A stretch of DNA of 64,000 nucleotides from Cepaea nemoralis (Eukaryota > Mollusca > Gastropoda > Stylommatophora > Helicidae): positions 410,001 through 474,000 of the forward strand of contig JACEFZ010022409.1 of assembly GCA_014155875.1 (NCBI GenBank), written 5' to 3'. The translations under genes and the position numbers were made by a program. The first letter of the stretch is position 1; each line of letters opens with the position of its first letter. This document shows, in pieces, positions 11,366-22,750 of the stretch. The notes beneath the pieces were generated by a model. That model saw only the letters and a list, made by a program, of their open reading frames with translations. It was not told where the DNA came from and searched no databases.

Positions 11366-11494
11366 TTGAAAGGTCTCTTCACACGCTTTACGCCGAATTC
11401 GGTATATTTGTAAAAATAAACCAGCCCTGGGTGAATGAAGTTCTCAGCACTCTGGCGGCCGCCGTGACTGCCACAGACAGCTCCTGGGACAGAA

Positions 11495-13304
11495 GATGGC
11501 TACACCTGGGACTGTAGGATGGCTACATATGGGACTGTAGGATGGCTACACCTGGGACTGTAGGATGGCTACACCTGGGACTGTAGGATGGCTACACCTG
11601 GGACTGTAGGATGGCTACACCTGGGACTGTAGGATGGCTACACCTGGGACTGTAGGATCGCTACACCTGGGACTGGAGGATGGCTACACCTGGGACTGGA
11701 GGATGGCTACACCTGGGACTGTAGGATGGCTACACCTGGGACTGTTGGATGGCTATACCTGGGACTGTTGGATGGCTATACCTGGGACTGTAGGATGGCT
11801 ATACCTGGGACTGTAGGATGGCTATACCTGGGACTGTAGGATGGCTATACCTGGGACTGTAGGATGACTATACCTGGGACTGTAGGATGGCTACACCTGG
11901 GACTGTAGGATGGCTACACCTTGGACTGTAGGCTGGCTACACCTTGGACTGTAGGATGGCTATACCTGGGACTATAGGATGGCTACATCTGGGACTGTAG
12001 GATATCTACACCTGAGACTGTAGGATGGTTACACCTTGACTGTAGGATGGCTATACCTGGGACTGTAGGATGACTATACCTGGGACTGTAGGATGGCTAT
12101 ACCTGGGACTGTAGGATGGTTACACCTGGGACTGTAGGCTGGCTACACCTGGGACTGTAGGATGGTTACACCGGGGACTGTAGGATGGTTACACCTGGGA
12201 CTGTAGGATGGTTACACCTGGGACTGTAGGATGGTTACACCTGGGACTGTAGGATGGCTACACCTGGGACTGTAGGATGGCTATACCTGGACTCTCACAG
12301 ACAGCACCTGGGACTGTAGGCTGGCTACACCTGGGACTGTAGGATGGTTACACCTGGGACTGTAGGATGGTTACACCTGGGACTGTAGGATGGTTACACC
12401 TGGGACTGTAGGATGGCTACACCTGGGACTGTAGGATTGCTATACCTGGACTCTCACAGACAGCACCTGGGACTGTAGGATGGCTATACCTGGGACTGTA
12501 GGATGGCTATACCTGGGACTGTAGGATGGCTATACCTGGGACTGTAGGATGGCTATACCTGGGACTGTAGGATGGTTACACCTGGGACTGTAGGATGGCT
12601 ATACCTGGGACTGTAGGATGGTTACACCTGGGACTGTAGGATGGCTATACCTGGGACTGTAGGATGTCTATACCTGGGACTGTAGGATGGCTATACCTGG
12701 GACTGTAGGATGGTTACACCTGGACTGTAGGATGGTTACACCTGGACTGTAGGCTGGCCACACCTGGACTGTAGGCTGGCTACACCTGGGACTGTAGGAT
12801 GGTTACACCTGGGACTGTAGGATGGCTACACCTGGGACTGTAGGATGGCTATACCTGGGACTGTAGTATGGTTACACCTGGGACTGTAGGATGGTTACAC
12901 CTGGGACTGTAGTATGGTTACACCTGGGAATGTAGGATGGTTACACCTGGGACTGTAGGATGGCTACACCTGAGACTGTAGGATGGCTACACCTGGGACT
13001 GTAGTATGGTTACACCTGGGACTGTAGGATGGCTACACCTGGGACTGTAGGATGGCTACACCTGGGACTGTAGTATGGTTACACCTGGGACTGTAGGATG
13101 GTTACACCTGGGACTGTAGGATGGCTACACCTGGGACTGTAGGATGGCTACACCTGGGACTGTAGGATGGTTACACCTGGGACTGTAGTATGGTTACACC
13201 TGGGACTGTAGGATGGTTACACCTGGGACTGTAGTATGGTTACACCTGGGACTGTAGGATGGTTACACCTGGGACTGTAGGATGGCTACACCTGGACTCC
13301 CAGG
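11495..13304. repeat. 23-bp minisatellite, about 78 units
   Basis: The unit is ATGGCTACACCTGGGACTG plus TAGG (23 bp). Common variants are GGCTATACC, GGTTACACC and GTAGTATGG. A compound spacer, GGACTCTCACAGACAGCACC, interrupts the array twice (about 12290 and 12450), indicating duplication of a multi-unit block. Confidence 0.95.
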
Positions 13305-13555
13305 CAATGTTGAAACTCGACAGGTTCACGGAGTGGTAGCGGATAGTTTTCAGGAGATTGCATGCAAAGAATGTCGTCGAGGGAGACGTGACGTCACTTC
13401 ACCTCATGACACCTGGCAGAATATACATGGGGGAATTAGTTACATTGCAATTACCTCTAGCCATGTAAATTAGGTTATAGATGTAATCAGCTTGCATTCT
13501 GACAGCAGCCACTGATGGGACAAGTACCGCCCAGTGGGCGTGTCTTCAGTGTGTT
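13305..13555. other. no feature recognised
   Basis: Low-copy spacer between the 23-bp array and the purine tract. Confidence 0.4.
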
Positions 13556-14028
13556 AGTGTTGTGAAAGACGTAGAGAGAGAGGAGTAGAATAGGAGGAAT
13601 GGAGAGAAAGAGTGTCGGAGAGGACGAAAGAGACTTGGAGGATGGAGAGAAAGAGCGAGGGAGAGGAAGAGAGAGAGAGAGAGAGAGGTGGGCGAGAGGG
13701 AGAAAGTGCGAGGGAGAGGAAGAGAGAGAGAGAGGTGGGCGAGAGGGACAGAGAGACAGACAGAGACTGGGAGAAATACATAGACAGCGATACAGAAAGG
13801 TATGCCGAGAGTCATTGAAAGGCAGATAGACACGGAGAGAGAAGGAAAGAAAGACGGAGAAAGAGACGGATAATGAAAGACGGAGAGAGACAGAGAGGGG
13901 GAGAGACATACCGATAGGGACAGAGAAACAGACAGCCAGAGACTGAAACAGTGAGACAAAGACAGCGACATAGTCACAGAGAAAGGCAAAGAGAAATATT
14001 GCGAGAGACATAGCATGACAGAGACAGG

Positions 14029-14103
<75 letters not shown>

Positions 14104-14190
14104 GAGAAGAATAGAGAGACAGAGAGTGAAACAGAGAGAGACGAAAAAGACAGAGAGGCAGACGAGACAGACAGAGAGAGTCGGAAACAA

Positions 14191-14254
<64 letters not shown>

Positions 14255-14275
14255 CGGCAGGGAGAGACAGAGAGG
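13556..14275. repeat. purine-rich tract with long (GA)n runs
   Basis: Mostly GA, GAGA and GACA words, with pure (GA)n at about 14030-14101 and 14193-14247. Serine/leucine-rich frames on the minus strand are artefacts of (CT)n. Confidence 0.9.
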
Positions 14276-14280
14276 GATAG

Positions 14281-14915
14281 AGTGCTGCATCCCCCTCAGC
14301 TGTATTAATGTCCATCGTTCATCTAACACACTGGTCATCCCCCTCAGCTATATTAATGTCCATCGTTCATCTAACACACTGGTCATTCCCCTCAGCTGTA
14401 TTAATGGTCATCGTTCATCTAACACACTGGTCATTCCCCTCAGCTGTATTAATGGTCATCGTTCATCTAACACACTGGTCATCCCCCTCAGCTGTATTAA
14501 TGGCCATCGTTCATCTAACACACTGGTCATTCCCCTCAGCTGTATTAATGGTCATCGTTCATCTAACACACTGGTCATCCCCCTCAGCTGTATTAATGGC
14601 CATCGTTCATCTAACACACTGGTCATTCCCCTCAGCTGTATTAATGGCCATCGTTCATCTAACACACTGGTCATTCCCCTCAGCTGTATTAATGGTCATC
14701 GTTCATCTAACACACTGGTCATTCCCCTCAGCTGTATTAATGGTCATCGTTCATCTAACACTGGTCATCCCCCTCAGCTGTATTAATGGCCATCGTTCAT
14801 CTAACACACTGGTCATTCCCCTCAGCTGTATTAATGGTCATCGTTCATCTAACACACTGGTCATCCCCCTCAGCTGTATTAATGGCCATCGTTCATCTAA
14901 CACACTGGTCATCCA
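14281..14915. repeat. 48-bp minisatellite, about 13 units
   Basis: The unit holds CTCAGCTGTATTAATGGYCA then TCGTTCATCTAACACACTGG. One unit near 14755 has lost two bases, which switches the open frame. A coding role is therefore unlikely. Confidence 0.95.
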
Positions 14916-15149
14916 GCATGGAATGATGTCTATTCTATTGCCACTGTCTAACATTGCATGCCTCTGTAAATGCCCATATGTGAGCGACATATTCCAATTT
15001 GATGACCTTGTAAATGTCCATCTTTAGATGCCACCTTCCCCCCAGACGACGCTGTAAATGTCCATCTTTTAAAAGGATGGTGGCTGAACAGCTTGGTTAA
15101 GAAAGAAAGGCCAGATTAACGGGACCTTCCTCTCCATGTCCTCACTGTA

Positions 15150-15290
15150 CAAGGCATGTCCGGACTTACAGGTTATGTCCGACATTACAGGTCATGTCGG
15201 GTCTTAAAGATCATGTTCGGACTTACAGGTCATCTCCGGACGTAAGGTCATGTCCGGACTTGCAGGTCATCTCCGGACGCACAAACAACC
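15150..15290. repeat. short tandem repeat, about 19-bp unit
   Basis: About seven degenerate copies of ACAGGTCATGTCCGGACTT. The preceding 14916-15149 shows nothing else recognisable. Confidence 0.8.
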
Positions 15291-15359
15291 ATACATGACC
15301 TCATGACGGTTGACAGAAGGATCGCTTTTCTTCACCTGTAGTGGACAAACAATCAATTG

Positions 15360-15925
15360 TCTTCACTGCTGTTAAGGGGATGGTCTGCCATTGCTTTCTT
15401 CTTGCAGTGACAGTAATCTGTGATGACCATAATGTCCATAACCGTGGTCAACTTCAAACCATAATCTTCATCTACTTGTAGTCGACTACTCTAAGTCCAT
15501 TGCCCCACATGTTCCAATGCTTTGGGAACATCATGTCTGGGTGGGGGACGAGGGTTTAAACCGGTGCTCACCGTACCCTAAGGTGTCCCTACCGGAGGAG
15601 ACAGTTCTAAACTCATCTTGACGTCGTTCGTGGTCACACAGTGGCGAAAAGACAGTTCAAGGCATCTGAAAAGAAGGTAGTTTGCCATTGCTTTCTTTCT
15701 AGACAGTGGCCGCACTAGTGGATGGCCACTGCTACTGCCCCTATAAAGAGACCACCTGTCTACCGGCGTGAAACTTGAGACCATAACCAACAATTACCTG
15801 TCAGCTGATCCCCAGCTCCACCCACCTCCTGCTTCCTTGGTTTCGCTTTTCCCTGAATAAGGCTGGTTCATGGGATGGGGGATTAAACCAGTACTCCAAA
15901 GATGTCCTGGAGGCTAGAGGGGGCA
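15360..15925 (-). repeat. LINE-A leader-like repeats
   Basis: Two blocks (about 15380-15500 and 15640-15830) match the LINE-A 5' leader at about 3470-3620, sharing TTTGCCATTGCTTTC and GAAACTTGAGACCATAACCA. A direct duplication (GGGTTTAAACCGGTGCTC, GGGATTAAACCAGTACTC) brackets the second block at about 15540 and 15880. These could be LINE-A 5' fragments or a SINE that LINE-A has captured. Confidence 0.6.
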
Positions 15926-15964
15926 AGGTGGTACCTTCTCCTTTAATTGTGGATACCTCTACCC

Positions 15965-16157
15965 CAGCACCCGAACAATACCATCCATCCATCATGTGCC
16001 ACGCCGGTAAGCGTGGGCGGTCATGTTCTGCCATCTCACTCGATCACCAGAGTCGTGGATCAGCTCCGTTTTTCTGTCTCGACCATGCCACAAGGCCAAG
16101 CCATCCAGGTACTTGCTTCTAGGTCTTCCCCTTGGTCTGTTCCCCTCGATCTTACGA
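15965..16157 (-). pseudogene. LINE-A 3' end, copy 3
   Basis: The minus strand reads RKIEGNRPRGRPRSKYLDG, LALWHGRDRKTELIHDSGD, MTAHAYRRGT and stop, then the family's ATGGATGG tail (15968-15979). It is heavily 5'-truncated, keeping only about 190 bp. Confidence 0.85.
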
Positions 16158-16386
16158 ACAATACCATATACTGAATAAACAACAGCTGTGATAACGTAGT
16201 GGTTCAAGGCATTGGTTTCATATACGAGGGAGCTTCAAATGAAAATCTGAAACGCATGACAGAAATTACAATAACCATGCCGTTCTCTTGTAGCTTATCA
16301 GTATTGTTGTTAAGGATGTCCAGAGGGTTTCGCACGCGACATCACGGTGTAGACGAACACGGTGACGTCATAAGGACAGTTTAAAG

Positions 16387-16705
16387 ATGGCCGCCCTACT
16401 TTTGACAAGCACCAAAGAGGAGCAGCGTTCTGTTATCATTTGTTGATTAGTGAAGAGGTGAAACCTATAGAAATTAATCGGCGAATGAAGGTCCAGTATG
16501 GTGATGCATGCCTGTCAGTCCAGCAAGTATATGAGCGGAGTAGGAAGTATCAAAACGGCGTGACTTCTGTGACAGACTGTGCACGACCAGGACAGATACT
16601 CCGAGTAGTGACCCCAGAGAATGTATATTCTACAGGGATCCAAGCACTTTATCGACCCTGGAGGACTCGCATTGAACGCAATGTTCTTTACTGTATCGGA
16701 ATATA
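16387..16705 (+). pseudogene. mariner transposase HTH fused to C-terminal tail
   Basis: ATG at 16387 opens MAALLLTSTKEEQRSV. The frame breaks near 16440, then LISEEVKPIEINRRMKVQ, VQQVYERSRKYQNGVTS and VVTPENV give the HTH domain and linker. The frame then jumps to GIQALYRPWRTRIERN, the final segment of a mariner transposase. The DDD catalytic triad is absent. Confidence 0.75.
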
Positions 16706-16770
16706 TTTACACACACAAACACACACGCGCGCGCGCACACACACACACACACAACACACACACACACAGT
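16706..16770. repeat. (CA)n microsatellite inside the mariner derivative
   Basis: CACACA with a CGCGCG block. Its position is homologous to the (GT)n tract at 126-204. Confidence 0.9.
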
Positions 16771-16804
16771 AAAGATTTTAATTTGAAGCCCTCTCATAGA
16801 ATAG

Positions 16805-16920
16805 GCCAACAGATGTGGCTGCACTTGTCCCCTTATCTGTGAAGTTATATACTGAAAACATCGCGAGGGATCTTAGAGAAAGCACCGACAAGGAGCACCA
16901 CGACCCCTTTTGTAATCAGA
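16805..16920 (+). pseudogene. possible LINE reverse transcriptase scrap
   Basis: KLYTENIARDLRESTDKEHHD resembles the sequence after motif B in LINE-B (NLYAENIMRNVRDDINRELYD). It is preceded by a frame-shifted LSPYL. Short and diverged. Confidence 0.45.
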
Positions 16921-17264
16921 AGAATAGAAACAGCATGTGCATTAGTGTGCTGATGAGGCGACACTACAATCAACAACACAAATGGAAACTGAGAAACTAA
17001 TACAGTCAGTGCACGAGCAAAGTGAACAACAAAATGTTTATCTCGGTGCAGAGAGGATAACAATAATGGCAAGTGATAATACAAATATGTCGACAGATTT
17101 ATCTATCACGGAGATACATGGCAGAAAGTGAGTTGTTGTGGAAATCTGAATTCACAGTTGGCGGGCTATAGGAATGTGATGAGACGAATTCACACAAGGA
17201 CAAACATTTGCTATACAAAAACTAAAGTAATTGAAACTGTTATGGGTTTTAACTGAAACAGAAA

Positions 17265-19215
17265 GGAGGTGAATCCGATAATCAGCAGGATGAAGTATAA
17301 ATCTTTAACTCGAGAAATAAGAAAGAACACAAGAAAGGACAAAAATCAATATATACAAGATTGCTGTACCAGAATAGAGCAATATCATAAGGCTGGAAGA
17401 GATTATGAAATGTTCAAGAAATGAAGTTATTGACAAGAAATGTTCAACCTCAATTGAATGTTATCTGTGACAAGATGGGAAATACCTTAACAGAATCTAG
17501 ACAAATTCTAGAAAGATGGCAGGAGTACTGCAGTGGAATGTATGATATGAGTGACAGTGAGGATATGAATGAGATACATGAGCCAATGACAGCAGAGACA
17601 GAACCTGAACCCTCATTAGATGAAATTGCATGGGCAATAAAGAACCTGAAGAATGGTAAATCACCTGGATGTGATGAGATACCAGCTGAGCTAATTAAAG
17701 CGGGAGGAGAAGAAAGCATACAAATCTATCACGCATTATGTAAAAAGATATGGAAATATGGTATATGGCCAAAAGATTGGAAGAGAACTATCTTCATTCC
17801 AATACCAAAAAAGGGCAACCTGAAATTATGCACCAACTATAGAACTGTTGCCCTGATCAGTCATGCAAGTAAAATTCTACTAAAAATCATAATGGGAAGA
17901 CTTCGTAAGAAAATGGAAGAAGAAATTAACTGTGGTTCAAGCTGGATTTAGACAAGGAAGAGGAACAAGAGATCACATTCTCAATATGCGTTTAATAATA
18001 GAGAAGTGCAGAGAATTTAATGTAAACCTATTCTCATGTTTTGTGGATTATTCAAAGGCATTTGACTGTGTACAACATCAGAAACTTTGGGAAATCATGA
18101 GGAATATGGGCTTTCCATCACATGTAATACAACTCATAAGAATGCTCTATCTAGACCAACAAGCAGCGGTTAGAATAGATGGCGAGACATCAGATTGGTT
18201 TGACATCAAGCAAGGAGTCCGTCAAGGATGTGTGCTGTCCCCCTATTTGTTTAACCTGTACGCCGAAAATATAATGAGAAATGTAAGAGATGATATAAAT
18301 AGGGAGCTATATGATGCCCTAAATATCGGTGGTCATGACATACCAGAGATTCGGTATGCTGATGATACAGTATTGCTATCCACAACACAGACTGGTATAG
18401 AAAACCTAATAGCCTCAACCCAATTGAATAGTGAAAATCACAACTTATATCTTAACATAGCAAAAACAAAGATAATGCATACAGATAAAACCACTATGGA
18501 GAAAGAAATATATGTTAATGAGGAAAAATTGGAGGTGGTGGAAAATTTTGAATATCTTGGGTCATTGATTACCAACAACGGTGACACAATGAAAGAAATT
18601 AAACGACGACTATCAATTGCTCTTCAAAGACTAAAACAACTGAATAAATTATGGAATGGGACAGACAGAACTACAAAAATTAGATTTTTAAGAGCATGCA
18701 TCTTTCCCATTGCAACATACGCCTGTGAGACCTGGACACTTACTAAACAAGCTGAAGCAGCGCATAAATGCCTTTGAATATAAATGTTATAGACGAGTTC
18801 TAAGAATATCTTGGGTAAAGAAAAGAACAAATGCATCCATACTTCAAGAGCTGAATATTGAAGAAGGTTGGCTATTAAAAACGATAAAACAAAGAAAATT
18901 GAAATATTTTGGTCACTTGAAACGTCATGAAAGTTTGGAGAGAACAATAATGGAGGGGTATATGCCTGGGAAGAGAGGAAGAGGAAGGCCAAAGAGAAGA
19001 TGGGTGCAGGATGTGGCGGATGATCTCCAGATGGGTGTATCGGACGCGGGACATCTTGCTTATGATCGAGAGGTTTTCCGGAAGGTTGTTATGGGAGCGA
19101 GGTTCTGCAAAGGACATGCTACTGAATGAATGAATGAATGAATGAATGAATGAATGAATGAATGAATGAATGAATGAATGAATGAATGGATGGATGGATG
19201 GATGAATGGGTTTTA
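17265..19215 (+). mobile_element. LINE-B, 5'-truncated, with (GAAT)n tail
   Basis: About 1.95 kb starting in the linker between endonuclease and RT (YKSLTREIRKNTRKDK near 17295) and ending in a (GAAT)n/(GGAT)n array at 19125-19205. No endonuclease domain is visible upstream. The left edge is approximate because no TSD was found. Confidence 0.85.
17421..19129 (+). pseudogene. LINE-B reverse transcriptase (two frameshifts)
   Basis: The catalytic core is well preserved: NGKSPGCDEIPAELIKAGG and PIPKKGN (fingers), AGFRQGRGTRDHI, motif A FVDYSKAFDCV (18039-18071), motif B GVRQGCVLSPYLF (18214-18252), motif C YADD (18355-18366), FEYLGSLIT, and YACETWTLTKQAE. The C-terminus has YKCYRRVLRISW, KYFGHLKRHESLERTIMEG, GRGRPKRRWVQDV and FCKGHATE-stop. 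Only two shifts, near 17930 and 18765, break the frame; both flank otherwise uninterrupted coding. This looks like the youngest LINE coding region here. Its family is RTE-like by motif style and by lack of RNase H. Confidence 0.88.
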
Positions 19216-19304
19216 ACAGAGAGAACAACACGAGTCGGAGAATGCTTACTTCACATGGCAACATACGGGTGTGTAGTCTAGTTTAGGTTATGTCTTCTTT
19301 CTTC

Positions 19305-19650
19305 TTTTTCAGCGTTCCGAGCCATTGAGGTTCTTTACTGCAGATACAATCCGTCTCCATTCGTCTTTCTGGTTGACCTTCTCTTGCCAGTCGTTGATTC
19401 CAAGTGCTTGTAGGTCTATATATGTATTATCTCTCCACCGTCTTCTTGGTCTACCTCGGGGTCTATGGTCATTTATTTCCTGAGTGTAAGCGAGTTTTGT
19501 TTCCCTATTACCTTCCATTCTTTCTATATGCCCCAGCCATTGTAGTCTATTAGCCTTCATGATACCAGTGATTAGCGGGGACTTAATCAGATCATAAATG
19601 TCTTTGTTACTTCTTCTTTTCCACTCTCCACTTTGTGTATCCCTAATAGG
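19305..19650 (-). pseudogene. LINE-E 3' end
   Basis: The minus strand reads RLQWLGHIERMEGNRETK, RPRGRPRRRWRD, LGINDWQEKVNQKDEWR and VSAVKNLNGSER-stop. This is the C-terminal 'WLGH...GRPRRRW' signature of LINE polyproteins, but its sequence differs from families A to D. It is a single, 5'-truncated copy. Confidence 0.75.
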
Positions 19651-19915
19651 TTATGTCTAGTCTAGGGAAATGTCTAGTTCTGTGTATGCCTAGTCTAGGA
19701 TATGTCTAGTCTACGATATGTCTTTTCTAGGATATGTCTGGTTCAGTGTATGTCTAATCTAGGATATATCTATTCAAAATATGTCTAGTCTAGGATATGT
19801 CTAGTTCCCTATATGTATTGTCTGGGATATGTCTAGTCTAAAATATGTCTAGACCACGGTATGTCTAGTCTAAGATATGTCTAGTCCAAGATATGTCTTG
19901 TCCAGGCAATGTGAA
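19650..19915. repeat. about 16-bp minisatellite
   Basis: Degenerate repeats of ATATGTCTAGTCTAGG, about 15 copies, with many substitutions. Confidence 0.85.
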
Positions 19916-19974
19916 GTCCAATTTATTACAACCATGTCGTCGCCAGATGTCGTCAGGTCAGGTCAGGTCTTAGT

Positions 19975-21045
19975 CAGATATGACTGAGCTACCGTATAAC
20001 AGTACACGGTACTACCTGCTTTCTGTTAGCGCCGAACGTTGGGCGGCGCTTACCAAACCCGACACCACACATTGTGCCAACGGCTTCGGGCGGAAGAGCG
20101 CAATTGGGATGGTACAAGCCTTACCCGGGTGCGAGGAAATGCAAGCTAAAGACAAAATGTCATGGCAGGGCAGACCAGGCCCTAAGCCTTGGTTGGCGGC
20201 TGGTCTAGGATCGAAGCTCCGACAGGCGGACAGTTAGAGCATTGCTTTGCTGATCCGGCAGCTTCTGCAGCTTGTCTTGTTCCAGATGTAGAGGTGTTAC
20301 CTTTCCTCTGGAGTGAACTAGGCAGGCCGAGAGAGGGATCATGTTGCATGGGCAACACATGGTTTCTTTATTTTAGCCCAGGCTTTGTGCTATGGAGAGG
20401 CAATAACTCCATCCCTGGTCTTAACTGGTCTCGGAATCAAAGCGAGAGCACACCAAGAGAAAAATTTAAACAGCTTTCATATGCGGTGTCTGCGAAGAAT
20501 TCTTGGTATTAAGTGGCAAGACAAAATCACAAATACTGAAGTATTGGAAAGATCAGGTTGTGCGACAGTTTATTCCATGCTCAGTCTTCGTAGACTTAGA
20601 TGGATAGGATATCTTAGGAGGATGGATGATGGTAGAATACCAAAGGATATCTTTTTTGGTGAATTACAGATGGGTAAGAGATCTCAGGGTCGGCCTCTAC
20701 TACGATACAAAGATGTGTGTAAGCGGGACATGATTGATACAGGCATTGATAATGCACATTGGGAGCAAGTCGCCGCTGAACGTGTTGCATGGAGGGCAAA
20801 CATCAGAAATGGAATAAAGACAAAGGGGAAAATTATTGCAGATAAGGCACACACAGAGCGTTTAAGACGTAAGATGGTGCATGATGGTGGAAATGACCAC
20901 GTGTTCACATGCACCCACTGTGAACGGACATTTACAGCACAAATTGGCCTTATGAGTCACATGCGCTACCGCCATAGGTAAAAGTTATTCTGCCTTTTTA
21001 TAGCACAAACTACCGTCTGTCAAGACGGCAAGGTGCCAATGTACG
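19975..21045 (+). mobile_element. LINE-D, internally deleted copy
   Basis: A 5' leader-like segment (19975-20410) is repeated inverted at 47585-48003 and 31230-31590. The C-terminal coding part follows (20421-20981), then a 3' UTR ending in a hairpin, CCGTCTGTCAAGACGG at about 21014-21029, followed by CAAGGTGCCAA. Endonuclease and RT catalytic domains are absent. Confidence 0.75.
20421..20981 (+). pseudogene. LINE-D C-terminal fragment with C2H2-like finger
   Basis: Reads HMRCLRRILGIKWQDKITNT, SLRRLRWIGYLRRMDDGRIP, GRPLLRYKDVCKRDM and HWEQVAAERVAWR. It then ends in FTCTHCERTF...GLMSHMRYRH, a CX2C-X12-HX4H zinc-finger pattern just before the stop at 20979-20981. The finger presumably binds nucleic acid. 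The N-terminal catalytic domains are missing, so the open frame is a remnant. Confidence 0.8.
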
Positions 21046-21350
21046 TCGCCAGATGCGAAAGTAGCATTCACGGGTGGACATTTACAGATCAAAACATTGG
21101 AAGATGAATTCGAACCTGGACATTTAAAGATCATAAAATTGAAAGATGACATTTCAAAAATGGACATTGCCATATGAATACAATGTTTGTGACAATAGAT
21201 TATATGTTATTCCGCGTTAAAAGCGTTCTGTTTTTTATTTTGATTCCCCAAATGGATGATTGATTATTCGTTGTCACATTTCGCTTATCTAGCTAAGCAT
21301 TATTGCTTCTTTCTTATTTGTGTTCGTTCATAAAGACTTTTGTGGCATGT
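21046..21350. other. no gene; short duplicated phrase
   Basis: A phrase of the type GGACATTTACAGATC / GGACATTTAAAGATCATAAAATTG is repeated between about 21075 and 21170. Nothing else was recognised. Confidence 0.4.
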
Positions 21351-21355
21351 TCCCT

Positions 21356-21407
21356 TCTGTCCTGTCTGTCCTGTCTGTCCTGTCTGTCCTGTCTGTCCTG
21401 TCTGTCC

Positions 21408-21440
<33 letters not shown>

Positions 21441-21475
21441 GTCTGTCTGCCTGCCTGCCTGCCTGCCTGCCTGCC
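21356..21475. repeat. (CTGTC)n/(CTGT)n/(CTGC)n microsatellite
   Basis: Pentanucleotide CTGTC repeats grade into CTGT and then CTGCC. The cysteine/leucine-rich frames are artefacts. Confidence 0.95.
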
Positions 21476-21534
21476 ATGTTGTGGAGATGTGGAGTAATTG
21501 CTTATATCAGAATTTATATTTATATTGAGATCAG

Positions 21535-21690
21535 CATGTCCGAATGGATAACAGCTCTCGTTTTTACACATCCCATGTCTTGATGCCGAGATAGTGGGTT
21601 CAAACCTTACACCGGTCAGTTGCACTAAAATGTTGACTTCTCGCCCTTGATTTGGGGATGCAGATACGAGGATAAGTTAATAAGTAAGTT
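21535..21690 (+). mobile_element. SINE-1, 5' half
   Basis: tRNA-like head with an A-box-like region (TGTCCGAATGGATAAC) and a B-box-like GGGTTCAAACCTTACACCGG, then the family body GTTGACTTCTCGCCCTTGAT. Truncated at about 21690. Copies: 29.1, 32.4, 34.6, 44.4 and 48.4 kb. Confidence 0.75.
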
Positions 21691-21729
21691 ACAAATGGCT
21701 GTAGAAAAATAACTAACTATGATAACAAC

Positions 21730-21945
21730 TTGAAACCAGTTTATTTTTATACATAGAGTGTCCCTTTATTTCTCAACATAATTTCCACCAACATTGATGC
21801 ACTTATCCCATCGTTTTATCTGTCCTCATAAACCGGCTGCATAGAATTGCGTGCTCTGTTTTCTAAACCACGTTTTCACTTCACATTCAACTTCGGCTTC
21901 AGTCGCGAAATGTCTCCCGCCAAGGTGAGTTTTCAGTGGACTTAG
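21730..21945 (-). pseudogene. mariner transposase C-terminus
   Basis: The minus strand reads LGGRHFATEAEVECEVKTWF, FYAAGL-stop-GQIKRWDKCIN and VGGNYVEK-stop, the standard end of a mariner transposase. Only about 70 codons remain and one internal stop is present. It is unrelated in sequence to the derivatives at 91 and 16223. Confidence 0.75.
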
Positions 21946-21984
21946 CCCCTAGCGATTTCCCGTAAAGCGGTGCATTGCTGGGTA

Positions 21985-22095
21985 GAAAAAGTTACGAGGG
22001 CAGTAGTGGATACGAGTGTAGCGTGGGCCTTGAGTGGCAGTAGTGGATACGAGTGTAGCGTGGGCCTTGATTGGCAGTAGTGGATACGAGTGTCG
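21985..22095. repeat. about 37-bp repeat, three copies
   Basis: GGCAGTAGTGGATACGAGTG plus TAGCGTGGGCCTTGA occurs in tandem about three times. Confidence 0.85.
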
Positions 22096-22204
22096 TATCG
22101 AGTGCTTAGGGGAGTTCGCGGCAAATCTCATTTAACAGAGCACATTAGATGCAAACGTGAGACAATAGTGAACAAGTCCACAAGAGCTTGGTATGAGGTT
22201 GTTG

Positions 22205-22224
22205 TTGTTGGGGGGGGGGGGGGG
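22205..22224. repeat. poly(G) tract
   Basis: G homopolymer of about 17 bases after short GTT repeats; a likely sequencing-length uncertainty. Confidence 0.85.
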
Positions 22225-22359
22225 CTGTGCTCCAGTGGTAGTCGAAAGGAGGAAGTAGGACCAGGTGTTCAAAAGGTTATATGGAGGTGGAGATGAGGGA
22301 GGAGGGGACAAAGAAGAAGAATGAGGAGGTGGAGAGGAGAAGGAAAAGAGAAGGAGGAG

Positions 22360-22544
22360 CAGCGGCAGCAGCATCAGCAGCAGCTGCAGCAGCAGCAGAA
22401 GAAGAAGAAGAAGAAGAAGAAGAAGAAGAAGAAGAAGAAGAAGAAGAAGAAGAAGAAGAAGAAGAAGAAGAAGAAGAAGAAGAGGAAGAGGAAGAGGAAG
22501 AAGAAGAAGAAGAAGAAGAAGAAGAAGAAGAAGAAGAAGAAGAA

Positions 22545-22591
<47 letters not shown>

Positions 22592-22646
22592 AGAAGAAGA
22601 AGAAGAAGAAGAAGAAGAAGAAGAAGAAGAAGAAGAAGAAGAAGAA

Positions 22647-22693
<47 letters not shown>

Positions 22694-22715
22694 AGAAGAG
22701 GAAGAGGAAGAGGAA

Positions 22716-22750
<35 letters not shown>

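Larger units (their letters stand above)
16223..16796 (+). mobile_element. mariner deletion derivative, copy 2 (complete)
   Basis: Flanked by TA on both sides (16221-16222 and 16797-16798). Its inverted repeats read inward as TACGAGGGAGCTTCAAATGA and TGAGAGGGCTTCAAATTAAA. At 574 bp it is about half an autonomous mariner. The catalytic region is missing, and the junction (CTACAGGGATCCAAGC) is shared with copy 1, so both descend from one deleted founder. Confidence 0.85.

Noticed and set aside
13487..14338. Ser/Leu-rich 283-aa membrane-like protein
   Set aside because: Translation of (CT)n on the minus strand; low-complexity only.
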